Source of the DNA: Oscillospiraceae bacterium
Lineage (GTDB): Bacteria > Bacillota > Clostridia > Oscillospirales > CAG-272
Reading direction: 5' to 3'
Length of the DNA: 6,931 nt
NCBI GenBank assembly: GCA_015063655.1
Contig: SVTU01000076.1
Location: 1 to 6,931, forward strand
The translations under genes and the position numbers were made by a program. Shown piece after piece: positions 1-6,421 of this stretch (position 1 is its first letter; each line of letters begins with the position of its first letter). The notes under the pieces were generated by a model. The model was given only the letters and a program-made list of their open reading frames with translations, did no database searches and had not been told where the DNA came from.

Positions 1-1
1 A

Positions 2-1114
2 AGAGTAACACGCTTTGCCGAGCAGGGCGACCGACAATATCTCATTTTGATGAACCACCAAACGGCATTTGACCAATTCTTTGTGGGTATGGCGTTCCGT
101 GGGCCTGTGTACTATATCGCCTCTGAGGATCTGTTCTCCAAGGGCTTTGTGTCCTCGCTCATTCGCTATCTGGTAGCCCCCATTCCCATCAAAAAGCAGA
201 CCACCGACGTGCATGCGGTCATTCAGTGCCTGCGTCTTGCCAAGGAGGGCGGCACCATTGCCATGGCCCCCGAGGGCAATCGCACGTTCAGCGGTAAAAC
301 CGAATATATGAGCCCTGCCGTGGCGGGCCTTGCCCGCAAGCTGGGGCTTCCCATTGCGCTGTTCCGCATTGAGGGCGGCTACGGTGCGCACCCCCGTTGG
401 AGCGATGTGGTACGAAAGGGAAGCATGCGTGCGTACGTGTCTGAGGTTATCGAGCCTGAGGCCTATGCCGAGCTGAGCGATGAGGCACTGTATGCAAAAA
501 TTTGTGAGGGACTGTATGTAGACGAGGGCTGTGTGGATCAGCCGTATCACCATAAGAAGCTGGCGGAATATATGGAGCGTGCCTACTACGTGTGTCCGTT
601 TTGCGGGCTGTCTACCTTTGAGAGCTGTGGAGATACGCTGACCTGCCTGCGCTGTGGGCGGCAGGTGCGCTACCTGCCCAGTAAGGAGCTTGAGGGCGTG
701 GACGTGGCCTTCCCGTTTCGCTTCACAACCGAATGGTACGCCTATCAGTACGATTACATAAACGGCTTTGACACCGAGGCACATACCGAAACGCCCCTGT
801 ATAGAGAAACGGCAAGCCTTTATGAGGTCATTGTCTACGAAAAACGCTTGCTGATCGCCGAGAAGGCCACGCTGTCTTTGTACGGCAACCGCCTGGAGGT
901 CACCATTGAAGGACAAGATGGGCTAAGCTTTGACTTTGATGCTGTGACTGCCACGACGGTGGTGGGACGCAACAAGCTTAACATATACGCCGATAAAAAG
1001 CTGTATCAGATCAAGGGCGACGTGCGCTTTAACGCCCTGAAATACGTTCAGCTCTGTTATCGACATCGAAATATCAGCAAAGGAGATATCAATGGAAAAT
1101 TTTTGGGCATCTAA
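2..1114 (+). CDS. PlsC-like lysophospholipid acyltransferase with zinc ribbon and extra C-terminal domain (5' partial)
   Basis: The reading frame is open from the left edge, so the true start lies outside the window; 370 residues are visible. The protein should transfer an acyl group to a lysophospholipid (1-acyl-glycerol-3-phosphate type reaction) at the inner face of the membrane. The PlsC HX4D catalytic motif is HQTAFD (codons 56-73), and the EGTR-like substrate-binding motif is PEGNRT (about 269-286). After the acyltransferase core comes a CPFC-X13-CLRC zinc ribbon (cysteine codons at 593, 602, 644 and 653), then about 140 residues predicted to be rich in beta strands, with a PH/GRAM-like look (about 720-1070). 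Ordinary PlsC proteins are about 200-250 residues, so the ribbon and tail are additions. The last codons overlap the downstream symporter gene, whose ribosome site lies inside this frame. The acyltransferase family is seen clearly; the exact acceptor lipid and the tail fold are inference. Confidence 0.85.
   Translation, partial: RVTRFAEQGDRQYLILMNHQTAFDQFFVGMAFRGPVYYIASEDLFSKGFVSSLIRYLVAPIPIKKQTTDVHAVIQCLRLAKEGGTIAMAPEGNRTFSGKTEYMSPAVAGLARKLGLPIALFRIEGGYGAHPRWSDVVRKGSMRAYVSEVIEPEAYAELSDEALYAKICEGLYVDEGCVDQPYHHKKLAEYMERAYYVCPFCGLSTFESCGDTLTCLRCGRQVRYLPSKELEGVDVAFPFRFTTEWYAYQYDYINGFDTEAHTETPLYRETASLYEVIVYEKRLLIAEKATLSLYGNRLEVTIEGQDGLSFDFDAVTATTVVGRNKLNIYADKKLYQIKGDVRFNALKYVQLCYRHRNISKGDINGKFLGI
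1079..1085 (+). promoter_or_regulatory. Ribosome binding site of the symporter, inside the upstream gene
   Basis: AAAGGAG lies six bases before the ATG at 1092 and is embedded in the final codons of the acyltransferase frame. It fixes the symporter start and implies that ribosomes finishing the first gene pass over the start site of the second, which is the usual arrangement for translational coupling. Confidence 0.8.
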
Positions 1115-2471
1115 CGTATGGGGCATTATGCTGATCTTCTCCGCCCTGTTTGGCAGCTTGCTGCTTGGTAACGTCTTGAAAAAAGGAATTCCGTTCTTGC
1201 GTGATTCGTTGATCCCTACCTCTGTGCTGGGCGGTACGATCCTTTTGATCATTGCCGCCGTGTATGAGGGGATCACCGACGTGGCGTTTTTTGATACGGC
1301 ACTGTTCGACGGCAAGGGAAATGCCCTGCTGGAAATGATCACCTACCACGCGCTGGCGCTTGGCTTTATCGCCTCCAGCCTGAAGACCTCGGATGCCAAG
1401 ATGACCAAGAAGAGAACAACCGAGATATTCAACACGGGTGTGACCACCGTCTCCACCTATCTCTTGCAAGCGATTTTCGGCATGGGTATCACCGTCATCG
1501 CAGCACTGATCGTGACCGACTTCTTCCCTGCGGCAGGCGTGCTTCTGCCGTTTGGCTACGGGCAGGGAACGGGGCAGGCACTCAACTACGGTAATATTTA
1601 CGAAACCGATTTCGGCTTTGTGGGCGGTAAAAGCTTCGGCCTTACCATTGCGGCACTCGGCTTCCTCAGTGCGTCCTTTGGCGGTGTGATCCACCTGAAT
1701 TTGATGAAGAGACACGGCAAGCTGAAAAAGGCCGTCACCGAGGAGCATCGCATCACGGCTGAGGAGATCGAGGCACAGGGTGAGATCCCTATGCAGGAGA
1801 GCATCGATAAGCTGACCGTGCAGGTAGCACTGATCTTTGTGGCGTATGCCATCGCTTTTGGCATTATGTACGGCCTTGGCCTGCTGCTGCCCGGTATGAA
1901 GGCCACCCTCTACGGATTCAACTTTTTGCTCGGTGTGTTGGCGGCTACGCTAGTCAAGACAGTTCTCAAGCTTCTCAAGAGGGCGGGCTGTGTGAAGAAG
2001 GAGTATACCAATAATTTCTTGCTGACACGTACCAGCAATTTCTTCTTTGACATCATGGTCGTGGCAGGCATTGCGACCATTCGCTTGAGTATTTTGGAAA
2101 AGTATTGGGGCATCATTTTGATCCTCGGTGTGGTCGGCCTTGTGATCACCTACGTATATAACCGTATCGTGGCAAAGCTTTTGTTCAAGGAGTATACCGA
2201 GGAGCAATTCCTTGCCATGTACGGCATGCTCACGGGTACGGCCAGCACGGGCATTATTTTGCTTCGCGAGGTAGACGGCGATTTCAAAACACCCGCGGCC
2301 GACAACCTGGTATACCAGAATTTCCCTGCTATTGCCTTTGGATTCCCCATGATGCTGTTGGCAACGCTCGCCCCCGTTAAGCCGTATCTGACGCTTGTGA
2401 TCTTCCTTGTGTTCTTTGCGGTCATGAATATCATTTTGTTCCGTAGCTTTATTTTCAGAAAAAAGAAGTAA
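1092..2471 (+). CDS. ESS-family sodium:glutamate symporter (GltS-like)
   Basis: A 459-residue polytopic membrane protein with roughly 11 hydrophobic segments, expected to import glutamate or a related acid by sodium coupling across the cytoplasmic membrane. Two related pore-loop stretches fit the inverted-repeat layout of GltS proteins: GYGQGTGQALNYG near residues 155-167 and GMLTGTASTGIILLREVD near 378-395. The second closely resembles the conserved GltS GMLTGTxSTG region. A hydrophilic loop (about 205-240) separates the two halves. E. coli GltS is about 400 residues, so this is a somewhat longer member. The start at 1092 is supported by AAAGGAG six bases upstream and overlaps the acyltransferase by 23 bases, so the two are probably cotranscribed. 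A strong hairpin terminator follows 12 bases after the stop. The family is well supported; the substrate is inferred from the family only, so no gene symbol is given. Confidence 0.82.
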   Translation: MENFWASNVWGIMLIFSALFGSLLLGNVLKKGIPFLRDSLIPTSVLGGTILLIIAAVYEGITDVAFFDTALFDGKGNALLEMITYHALALGFIASSLKTSDAKMTKKRTTEIFNTGVTTVSTYLLQAIFGMGITVIAALIVTDFFPAAGVLLPFGYGQGTGQALNYGNIYETDFGFVGGKSFGLTIAALGFLSASFGGVIHLNLMKRHGKLKKAVTEEHRITAEEIEAQGEIPMQESIDKLTVQVALIFVAYAIAFGIMYGLGLLLPGMKATLYGFNFLLGVLAATLVKTVLKLLKRAGCVKKEYTNNFLLTRTSNFFFDIMVVAGIATIRLSILEKYWGIILILGVVGLVITYVYNRIVAKLLFKEYTEEQFLAMYGMLTGTASTGIILLREVDGDFKTPAADNLVYQNFPAIAFGFPMMLLATLAPVKPYLTLVIFLVFFAVMNIILFRSFIFRKKK

Positions 2472-2483
2472 CGTAGTATAATC

Positions 2484-2523
2484 AAGGAGGCTGTCTCAAA
2501 TCACTTTGAGACAGCCTCCTTTT
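2484..2523. terminator. Palindromic rho-independent terminator between convergent genes
   Basis: A perfect 17-bp stem (2484-2500 with 2505-2521) closes a four-base TCAC loop, followed on the plus strand by a run of four T. It sits 12 bases after the symporter stop and 12 bases from the groEL stop, so it probably ends both transcripts, although the T run on the minus strand is poor. Its core GGCTGTCTCAAAT (2489-2501) recurs in the terminator at 5983-6023. Confidence 0.88.
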
Positions 2524-2535
2524 GTTTGGCCGATA

Positions 2536-4176
2536 TTAATACATGCCGCCGCCCATGCCGCCTGCCATAGCTGCGTTGGCAGCTGCCTCAGCGGCAGGGT
2601 CCTTCTTGTCAGCCACAACACTCTCGGTGGTGAGGATGACCGAAGCAATGGACGCCGCATTCTGCAGAGCAGAACGGGTCACCTTGGTGGGGTCAACGAT
2701 ACCCGCAGACATCATGTCGCAGTATACCTCGTTGTAGGCGTCGAAGCCGTAGCCCATCTTACCGCTTCTCATGATCTCGTTTACGATCACACCGCCGTCA
2801 AAGCCTGCGTTAGCGGCAATTTGACGAACGGGTTCCTCAAGAGCCTTGAGAACGATGCGAACACCCGTCTTCTCGTCGCCCTCGACGGTTTCAACCAGCT
2901 TTTCTACCTCGGAGATCACGTTGAGGTAAGCCGTGCCGCCGCCTGCAACGATGCCCTCTTCCACAGCGGCTCTCGTGGCGTTGAGTGCGTCCTCGATGCG
3001 GAGCTTCTTCTCCTTCATCTCGGCCTCGGTAGCAGCACCGACCTTGATCACGGCTACACCGCCTGCGAGCTTAGCCAGTCTTTCCTGGAGCTTCTCACGG
3101 TCGAAATCGGAGGTCGTGGTCTCAATCTCGGTGCGGATCTGGCCAACACGTGCCTTGATCTCGGCAACGTCGCCTGCACCGCCCACGATGATGGTGTTTT
3201 CCTTGTTGACCTTGACTTGTCTGGCTCTGCCAAGCATGTCAAGCGTAGCGTCCTTCAGCTCAAGGCCGATCTCGGAGGAAACGACCTGACCGCCCGTGAG
3301 GATCGCAATGTCACGAAGCATTTCTTTTCTTCTGTCGCCAAAGCCGGGTGCCTTAACAGCTACGCAAACGAAGGTGCCGCGGAGCTTGTTGAGAACCAGG
3401 GTGGTAAGAGCCTCGCCCTCTACGTCCTCGGCAATGATGAGCAGCTTTCTGCCTGCCTGAACGACCTGCTCCAGAACGGGCAGGACCTCTTGGATATTGG
3501 AAATCTTCTTATCGGTGATGAGAAGGAGAGCGTCGTCGAGAACGGCCTCCATCTTATCCATATCGGTAGCCATGTAGGGGGAGAGGTAGCCGCGGTCAAA
3601 CTGCATGCCCTCAACCACCTCGGAGTAGGTGTCGGCAGACTTGGACTCTTCAACGGTGATCACACCGTCAGCCGTGACCTTTTCCATAGCGTCGGCGATA
3701 AGCTGACCGATCACCTCGTCGCCTGCGGAGATGGTGCCGACACGGGCAATGTCGTCGCTTCCGTTGACCTTCTTGGAGTTGGCCACCAGCGTGTCAACAG
3801 CCTTGTCAACAGCCTTCTTGATACCCTTGCGGATGATCATGGGGTTAGCACCGGCGGTCACGTTCTTCATGCCCTCACGCACAAAGGCCTGAGCCAGCAG
3901 GGTAGCGGTGGTTGTGCCGTCGCCTGCGGCGTCGTTGGTCTTGGTGGCAACCTCCTTGACCAGCTGCGCACCCATATTTTCTGCTTCATTCTCCAACTCG
4001 ATCTCCTTGGCGATGGTCACGCCGTCGTTGGTGATGAGAGGAGCGCCAAACTTCTTGTCCAGAACCACGTTTCTACCCTTGGGGCCAAGCGTGATCTTAA
4101 CTGTGTCAGCCAGCTTGTCAACGCCTCTGCAGAGGGCGTCTCTGGCTTCAGTTCCGTAAAGAATTTCCTTTGCCAT
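2536..4176 (-). CDS. groEL: Chaperonin GroEL (60 kDa, HSP60)
   Basis: A full-length 546-residue chaperonin, matching the usual 540-550. It forms the ATP-driven double-ring folding chamber in the cytoplasm, capped by GroES. ATP-site features are present: TLGPKGRNV near residues 29-37, NDGVTIAKEI near 50-59 and GDGTTTAT near 85-92 (catalytic-loop Asp86). Asp396 sits in RIEDALNATRAAVEEG, equivalent to E. coli Asp398, and Asp495 is in the GIVDP segment. The family signature AAVEEGIVAGGG spans 403-414. The C-terminus ends in the flexible Gly/Met tail AGGMGGGMY. The start is set by AAAGGA at 4187-4192, ten bases before the ATG. It lies 24 bases after groES in the same operon and shares the CIRCE-controlled promoter. 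No TTA, CTA or TCA codon is used in the entire gene, as expected for a strongly expressed gene. Confidence 0.99.
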   Translation of the reverse strand: MAKEILYGTEARDALCRGVDKLADTVKITLGPKGRNVVLDKKFGAPLITNDGVTIAKEIELENEAENMGAQLVKEVATKTNDAAGDGTTTATLLAQAFVREGMKNVTAGANPMIIRKGIKKAVDKAVDTLVANSKKVNGSDDIARVGTISAGDEVIGQLIADAMEKVTADGVITVEESKSADTYSEVVEGMQFDRGYLSPYMATDMDKMEAVLDDALLLITDKKISNIQEVLPVLEQVVQAGRKLLIIAEDVEGEALTTLVLNKLRGTFVCVAVKAPGFGDRRKEMLRDIAILTGGQVVSSEIGLELKDATLDMLGRARQVKVNKENTIIVGGAGDVAEIKARVGQIRTEIETTTSDFDREKLQERLAKLAGGVAVIKVGAATEAEMKEKKLRIEDALNATRAAVEEGIVAGGGTAYLNVISEVEKLVETVEGDEKTGVRIVLKALEEPVRQIAANAGFDGGVIVNEIMRSGKMGYGFDAYNEVYCDMMSAGIVDPTKVTRSALQNAASIASVILTTESVVADKKDPAAEAAANAAMAGGMGGGMY

Positions 4177-4200
4177 GTTCGTAATTTCCTTTCTGTGTGA

Positions 4201-4485
4201 TTATTCTACAATAGCGAGAATGTCGCTCTGACGTACAATGTTGTACTCCACGCCGTCTGCCTTGACCTCGGTGCCGGCATATTTCGAGGTGATCACCTTG
4301 TCACCGGGCTTCACGGTCATCACGACCTCCTTGCCGTCTACGAGTCCGCCGGGACCTACGGCGATGACCTCGGCAACCTGGGGCTTTTCCTGTGCGGAAG
4401 CCGTCAAGATCAGACCGCCACGGGTCTTTTCCTCTGCCTCAACGAGCTTAACAACAACTCTGTCAGCCAATGGTTTGATTGTCAT
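4201..4485 (-). CDS. groES: Co-chaperonin GroES (10 kDa, HSP10)
   Basis: A 94-residue co-chaperonin of standard length that forms the heptameric lid of the GroEL chamber in the cytoplasm. The N-terminus IKPLADRVVVK is the conserved GroES opening. The mobile loop that contacts GroEL lies near residues 17-30, with the hydrophobic contact tripeptide appearing as LIL (25-27) rather than IVL. The VAEVIAVGPGG and VKPGDKVITSKYAGTEV stretches are typical of the beta-barrel body and its roof. The ATG is preceded by a strong AAGGAGG (4494-4500) at eight bases. It is the first gene of groES-groEL and is regulated through the CIRCE element just upstream. No unusual features. Confidence 0.99.
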   Translation of the reverse strand: MTIKPLADRVVVKLVEAEEKTRGGLILTASAQEKPQVAEVIAVGPGGLVDGKEVVMTVKPGDKVITSKYAGTEVKADGVEYNIVRQSDILAIVE

Positions 4486-4534
4486 GTTCCAATCCTCCTT
4501 ATCATATGTATGGTATACACCAATCTATTCGGTT

Positions 4535-4561
4535 TTGGCACTCTTTGATGTTGAGTGCTAA
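4535..4561 (-). promoter_or_regulatory. CIRCE operator (HrcA binding site)
   Basis: Read on the minus strand, this is TTAGCACTC, a nine-base spacer, then GAGTGCCAA. It matches the CIRCE consensus TTAGCACTC-N9-GAGTGCTAA with a single mismatch in the distal arm. It starts a few bases downstream of the groES -10 hexamer, covering the likely transcription start, and lies about 50 bases before the groES ATG. By known biology, HrcA binds here to repress groESL in the absence of heat or misfolding stress. The hrcA gene is not in this window. Confidence 0.96.
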
Positions 4562-4572
4562 ATCTATATCAT

Positions 4573-4600
4573 ATTTTACACGATTTTGAAAAAAAATCAA
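4573..4600 (-). promoter_or_regulatory. Sigma-A-type promoter of groESL
   Basis: On the minus strand, the -35 box is TTGATT (4600-4595), followed by a 16-base spacer and a -10 box TAAAAT (4578-4573). The predicted start falls at about 4561-4567, at the edge of the CIRCE element, as in other CIRCE-controlled groESL promoters. An A/T-rich tract upstream (about 4601-4640) could act as an UP element. Position is inferred from sequence only. Confidence 0.75.
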
Positions 4601-4615
4601 GTCTTTTTCGTATAT

Positions 4616-4633
4616 TTAACATCTTGTTAACAT
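4616..4633. repeat. Direct repeat TTAACAT-N4-TTAACAT in a divergent promoter region
   Basis: Two exact copies of TTAACAT (4616-4622 and 4627-4633) are separated by CTTG, giving an 11-base period, about one helical turn. They lie upstream of the groESL -35 box and about 67-84 bases before the AGCS start codon. Such phasing would place both copies on one DNA face, which is compatible with an operator for either gene. No regulator is recognised, and chance in an A/T-rich stretch is possible. Confidence 0.35.
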
Positions 4634-4678
4634 TTTTTTTGCGGGCCGTACGGTAATTGCCTGCGAATGCGCCAAAAG

Positions 4679-4687
4679 AAAGGGGAG
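4679..4687 (+). promoter_or_regulatory. Purine-rich ribosome binding site deciding the AGCS start
   Basis: AAAGGGGAG ends 12 bases before the ATG at 4700, a slightly long but workable spacing. The alternative in-frame ATG at 4667 has no Shine-Dalgarno-like sequence before it and would place this purine tract inside the coding region. The start at 4700 is therefore preferred. Confidence 0.6.
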
Positions 4688-4699
4688 AAAGATAGAAAA

Positions 4700-6010
4700 A
4701 TGAAGGCTTTGGCGGATGTGCTGCTGTCTCTTGCCGTGCCGTGCTTGCTGTTGGGCTCGGGATGCTTTTTTTATGTGTATTTGCACGGTGTACCTCTGCG
4801 CCCCCCCGTGCGGGGGCTTCGCATGCTGTGCAGGCCGCCGCAGGGGAGCGGGATCACACCCTTTCGGGCGATGACGCTGTCCTTGGCGGGTACGCTTGGC
4901 GTGGGGAATATCGTGGGGGTGGCAACGGCGCTGGTGAGCGGCGGTGCGGGGGCTGTGCTGTGGATGCTGGTGGGGGCGGTGTGCGCCCTGCCGCTCAAAT
5001 ATGCGGAGATCGTCCTTGGCGTGCGCCACCAAAGACGGAAGGGGAAAAAGGGAGTGCACGGCGGCGCCATGTGCTATCTTGAGGACGTGTATGGGGCATG
5101 CGGAGCGGGGAAGCCGCTCTCGTGGATTTTTGCTCTGCTCTTACTTGTGTGCTCGATGACGATGGGGAGCATGATACAGAGCCGTGCCGTTTCTCAGGTG
5201 CTTTTGGATACCTTCCGTATGTCCCCCCTTCTTGTGGCCTGTCTCCTCGTTCTTTTTTGCCTGCCGTTCGTGGTGAGGGGTGCGAGTGGGATCGCCTCTC
5301 TCACCGAATACCTGGTACCCATCATGTCCTTGGGTTTTCTCGTGCTGTCCTGTGCCGTGCTGTGGCTTCGCCGTGACGTGTTAGGCGATGCCCTCGGTCA
5401 GATCGTGCGTGAGGCGTTCACGCTGCCCGCCGTAGGGGGTGGGGCGTTGGGGCTTTGCATACCCGTCTCGGTGCGCTATGGGATCACGAGGGGCTTGATC
5501 TCCAACGAGGCGGGATGCGGAACGTCACCCACGGCCCACGCCTCGGGCGAGCAGGTCGACCCCGTGGTGCAGGGGCTTTGGGGCACGGTCGAGGTCGTGG
5601 TGGATACGGTGGTGCTTTGCACCGTTACCGCCCTGTGCATTCTGACCTCGGGCGTTCCCTTGGTGGGGGACGGCATGACGCTCACCTTGCAGGCCTACAC
5701 GGCGGTGCTGGGGGAGTGGGCGTCCTATTTCTTGGCGATCGCCGTGCTTTGCTTTGGCGTAGCAACCATTCTGTGCTGGTCCGCCTACGGCAGAGCGGCG
5801 TACGGCTGGCTGTGTCGGGGCAGGAAGCGATGGTTTTGCTTGCTCTACGTGCTGTCGGTGGGCGTGGGGTGCTTTTTGTCGCCCGCATGGGTTTGGAGCG
5901 CGGTGGATCTGTGCGTGGGACTGATGACCGTGATCAACGTGCCTACCTTGATCGTAGCACGCAAGGAGATACGAGCCGCAGCAAAGGGGCCGTCTCAAAT
6001 GCAAATTTGA
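4700..6010 (+). CDS. Alanine/glycine:cation symporter family protein (AGCS)
   Basis: A 436-residue polytopic membrane protein of the AGCS family, expected to bring in alanine or glycine with sodium or protons. Family regions are clear: GITPFRAMTLSLAGTLGVGN near residues 51-70, followed by IVGVATALVSGGAGAVLWM and the KYAEIVLGV segment (100-108). The hallmark RGLISNEAGCGTSPTAHAS lies at about 264-282, then QGLWGTVEVVVDTVVLCTVTA (about 291-311) and a CFGVATILCWSAYG helix (351-364). Family members are commonly 440-550 residues, so this is a compact one. It has about 20 cysteines, many for a membrane carrier, and a G-rich sequence compared with its neighbours. The gene is transcribed divergently from groES. 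Its last eight codons and the stop lie within a terminator hairpin. I saw no strong promoter for it. The family is secure; the substrate is inferred. Confidence 0.87.
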   Translation: MKALADVLLSLAVPCLLLGSGCFFYVYLHGVPLRPPVRGLRMLCRPPQGSGITPFRAMTLSLAGTLGVGNIVGVATALVSGGAGAVLWMLVGAVCALPLKYAEIVLGVRHQRRKGKKGVHGGAMCYLEDVYGACGAGKPLSWIFALLLLVCSMTMGSMIQSRAVSQVLLDTFRMSPLLVACLLVLFCLPFVVRGASGIASLTEYLVPIMSLGFLVLSCAVLWLRRDVLGDALGQIVREAFTLPAVGGGALGLCIPVSVRYGITRGLISNEAGCGTSPTAHASGEQVDPVVQGLWGTVEVVVDTVVLCTVTALCILTSGVPLVGDGMTLTLQAYTAVLGEWASYFLAIAVLCFGVATILCWSAYGRAAYGWLCRGRKRWFCLLYVLSVGVGCFLSPAWVWSAVDLCVGLMTVINVPTLIVARKEIRAAAKGPSQMQI

Positions 6011-6023
6011 GACAGCCCCTTTT
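5983..6023. terminator. Palindromic terminator overlapping the end of the AGCS gene
   Basis: An 18-bp stem (5983-6000 with 6005-6022) with one C/A mismatch (5991 with 6014) and a four-base GCAA loop, followed by a short T run on the plus strand. In a minus-strand transcript the mismatch becomes a G-U pair, so the stem is fully paired for RNA coming from thioredoxin. It contains the AGCS stop codon (6008-6010) and lies 38 bases from the thioredoxin stop. Its minus-strand core GGCTGTCTCAAAT is identical to that of the terminator at 2484-2523. Confidence 0.82.
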
Positions 6024-6060
6024 AGGGAACTTTTTCGGTCTTGCCCAATGTGCCGGCCCC

Positions 6061-6369
6061 TTATTGATCCAGCATAGCCAAAAGCTTGTCCTTCGGTTGG
6101 AAGCCCACCGCCTGTGCAACAACCTTGCCGTCCTTGATGAGTACCAGCGTGGGGATGCTGAATACGCCGAATTGCTCGGCGAGAGCGGGCTCGTTGTCTA
6201 CGTTGACCTTGCCAACCACGATATCCCCTCTTTCCTCGGCGATCTCTGCCACAATGGGGGCTACCATGCGGCACGGGCCGCACCAGTCGGCGTAAAAATC
6301 CAAGAGAACGGGCTTCTCACTCTTTACGACCTTGTCGAAATTGCTTTTGCTGATCATGATTTCTGCCAT
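6061..6369 (-). CDS. trxA: Thioredoxin
   Basis: A 102-residue single-domain cytoplasmic thioredoxin, close to the usual 100-110, which reduces protein disulfides using electrons from thioredoxin reductase. The active site is WCGPC at residues 29-33 in the context DFYADWCGPCRM. The cis-proline is Pro73 in FSIPTL, and the buried Asp in LLDFYADW (residue 24) matches E. coli Asp26. The GKVNVDNEPALAEQFGV segment is typical of the family. The ATG is supported by AAAGGAG (6377-6383) at seven bases. It lies 60 bases after the ECF-like gene on the same strand, with its own promoter-like sequence in between, so it may be expressed alone or by read-through. No reductase gene (trxB) is visible in the window. 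Confidence 0.98.
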   Translation of the reverse strand: MAEIMISKSNFDKVVKSEKPVLLDFYADWCGPCRMVAPIVAEIAEERGDIVVGKVNVDNEPALAEQFGVFSIPTLVLIKDGKVVAQAVGFQPKDKLLAMLDQ

Positions 6370-6405
6370 GGCTTTTCTCCTTTCAATATAGGTATATACA
6401 TATAT

Positions 6406-6414
6406 AGTATACCA
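6406..6414 (-). promoter_or_regulatory. Candidate extended -10 promoter of trxA
   Basis: On the minus strand TGGTATACT fits the extended -10 form TGnTATAMT, 23 bases before the trxA ribosome site. A perfect TTGACA (6424-6419) is only seven bases upstream of TATACT, too close to serve as its -35 box. From that TTGACA, a weaker TATGTA lies at 16 bases spacing. Either could be used; the start site cannot be decided from sequence alone. Confidence 0.5.
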
Positions 6415-6421
6415 CGCTTGT

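Noticed and set aside
1089..1748. A 219-codon minus-strand frame within the GltS-like gene
   Set aside because: The plus-strand protein here has clear membrane helices and family motifs. The reverse product is a polar, low-complexity shadow with no family resemblance.
2506..4200. A 564-codon plus-strand open frame covering the complete antisense of groEL
   Set aside because: It is codon-aligned with groEL, so its openness follows from groEL avoiding TTA, CTA and TCA. It starts at a TTG inside the terminator hairpin, has no ribosome site there, and its translation resembles no family I recognise.
4646..4653. The perfect eight-base palindrome CCGTACGG upstream of the AGCS gene
   Set aside because: It is too short and unsupported by promoter context to call an operator; such palindromes occur by chance.
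4667..4699. An upstream in-frame ATG start for the AGCS gene
   Set aside because: No Shine-Dalgarno precedes 4667, and the purine-rich AAAGGGGAG lies between the two candidates. The added N-terminal residues are charged and unlike the family opening.
2484..6023. Transposon or genomic-island ends formed by the two related palindromes
   Set aside because: Each palindrome is itself a complete hairpin at a convergent junction, there is no transposase or target duplication, and the enclosed groESL is a core operon. Repeated terminators are the simpler reading.
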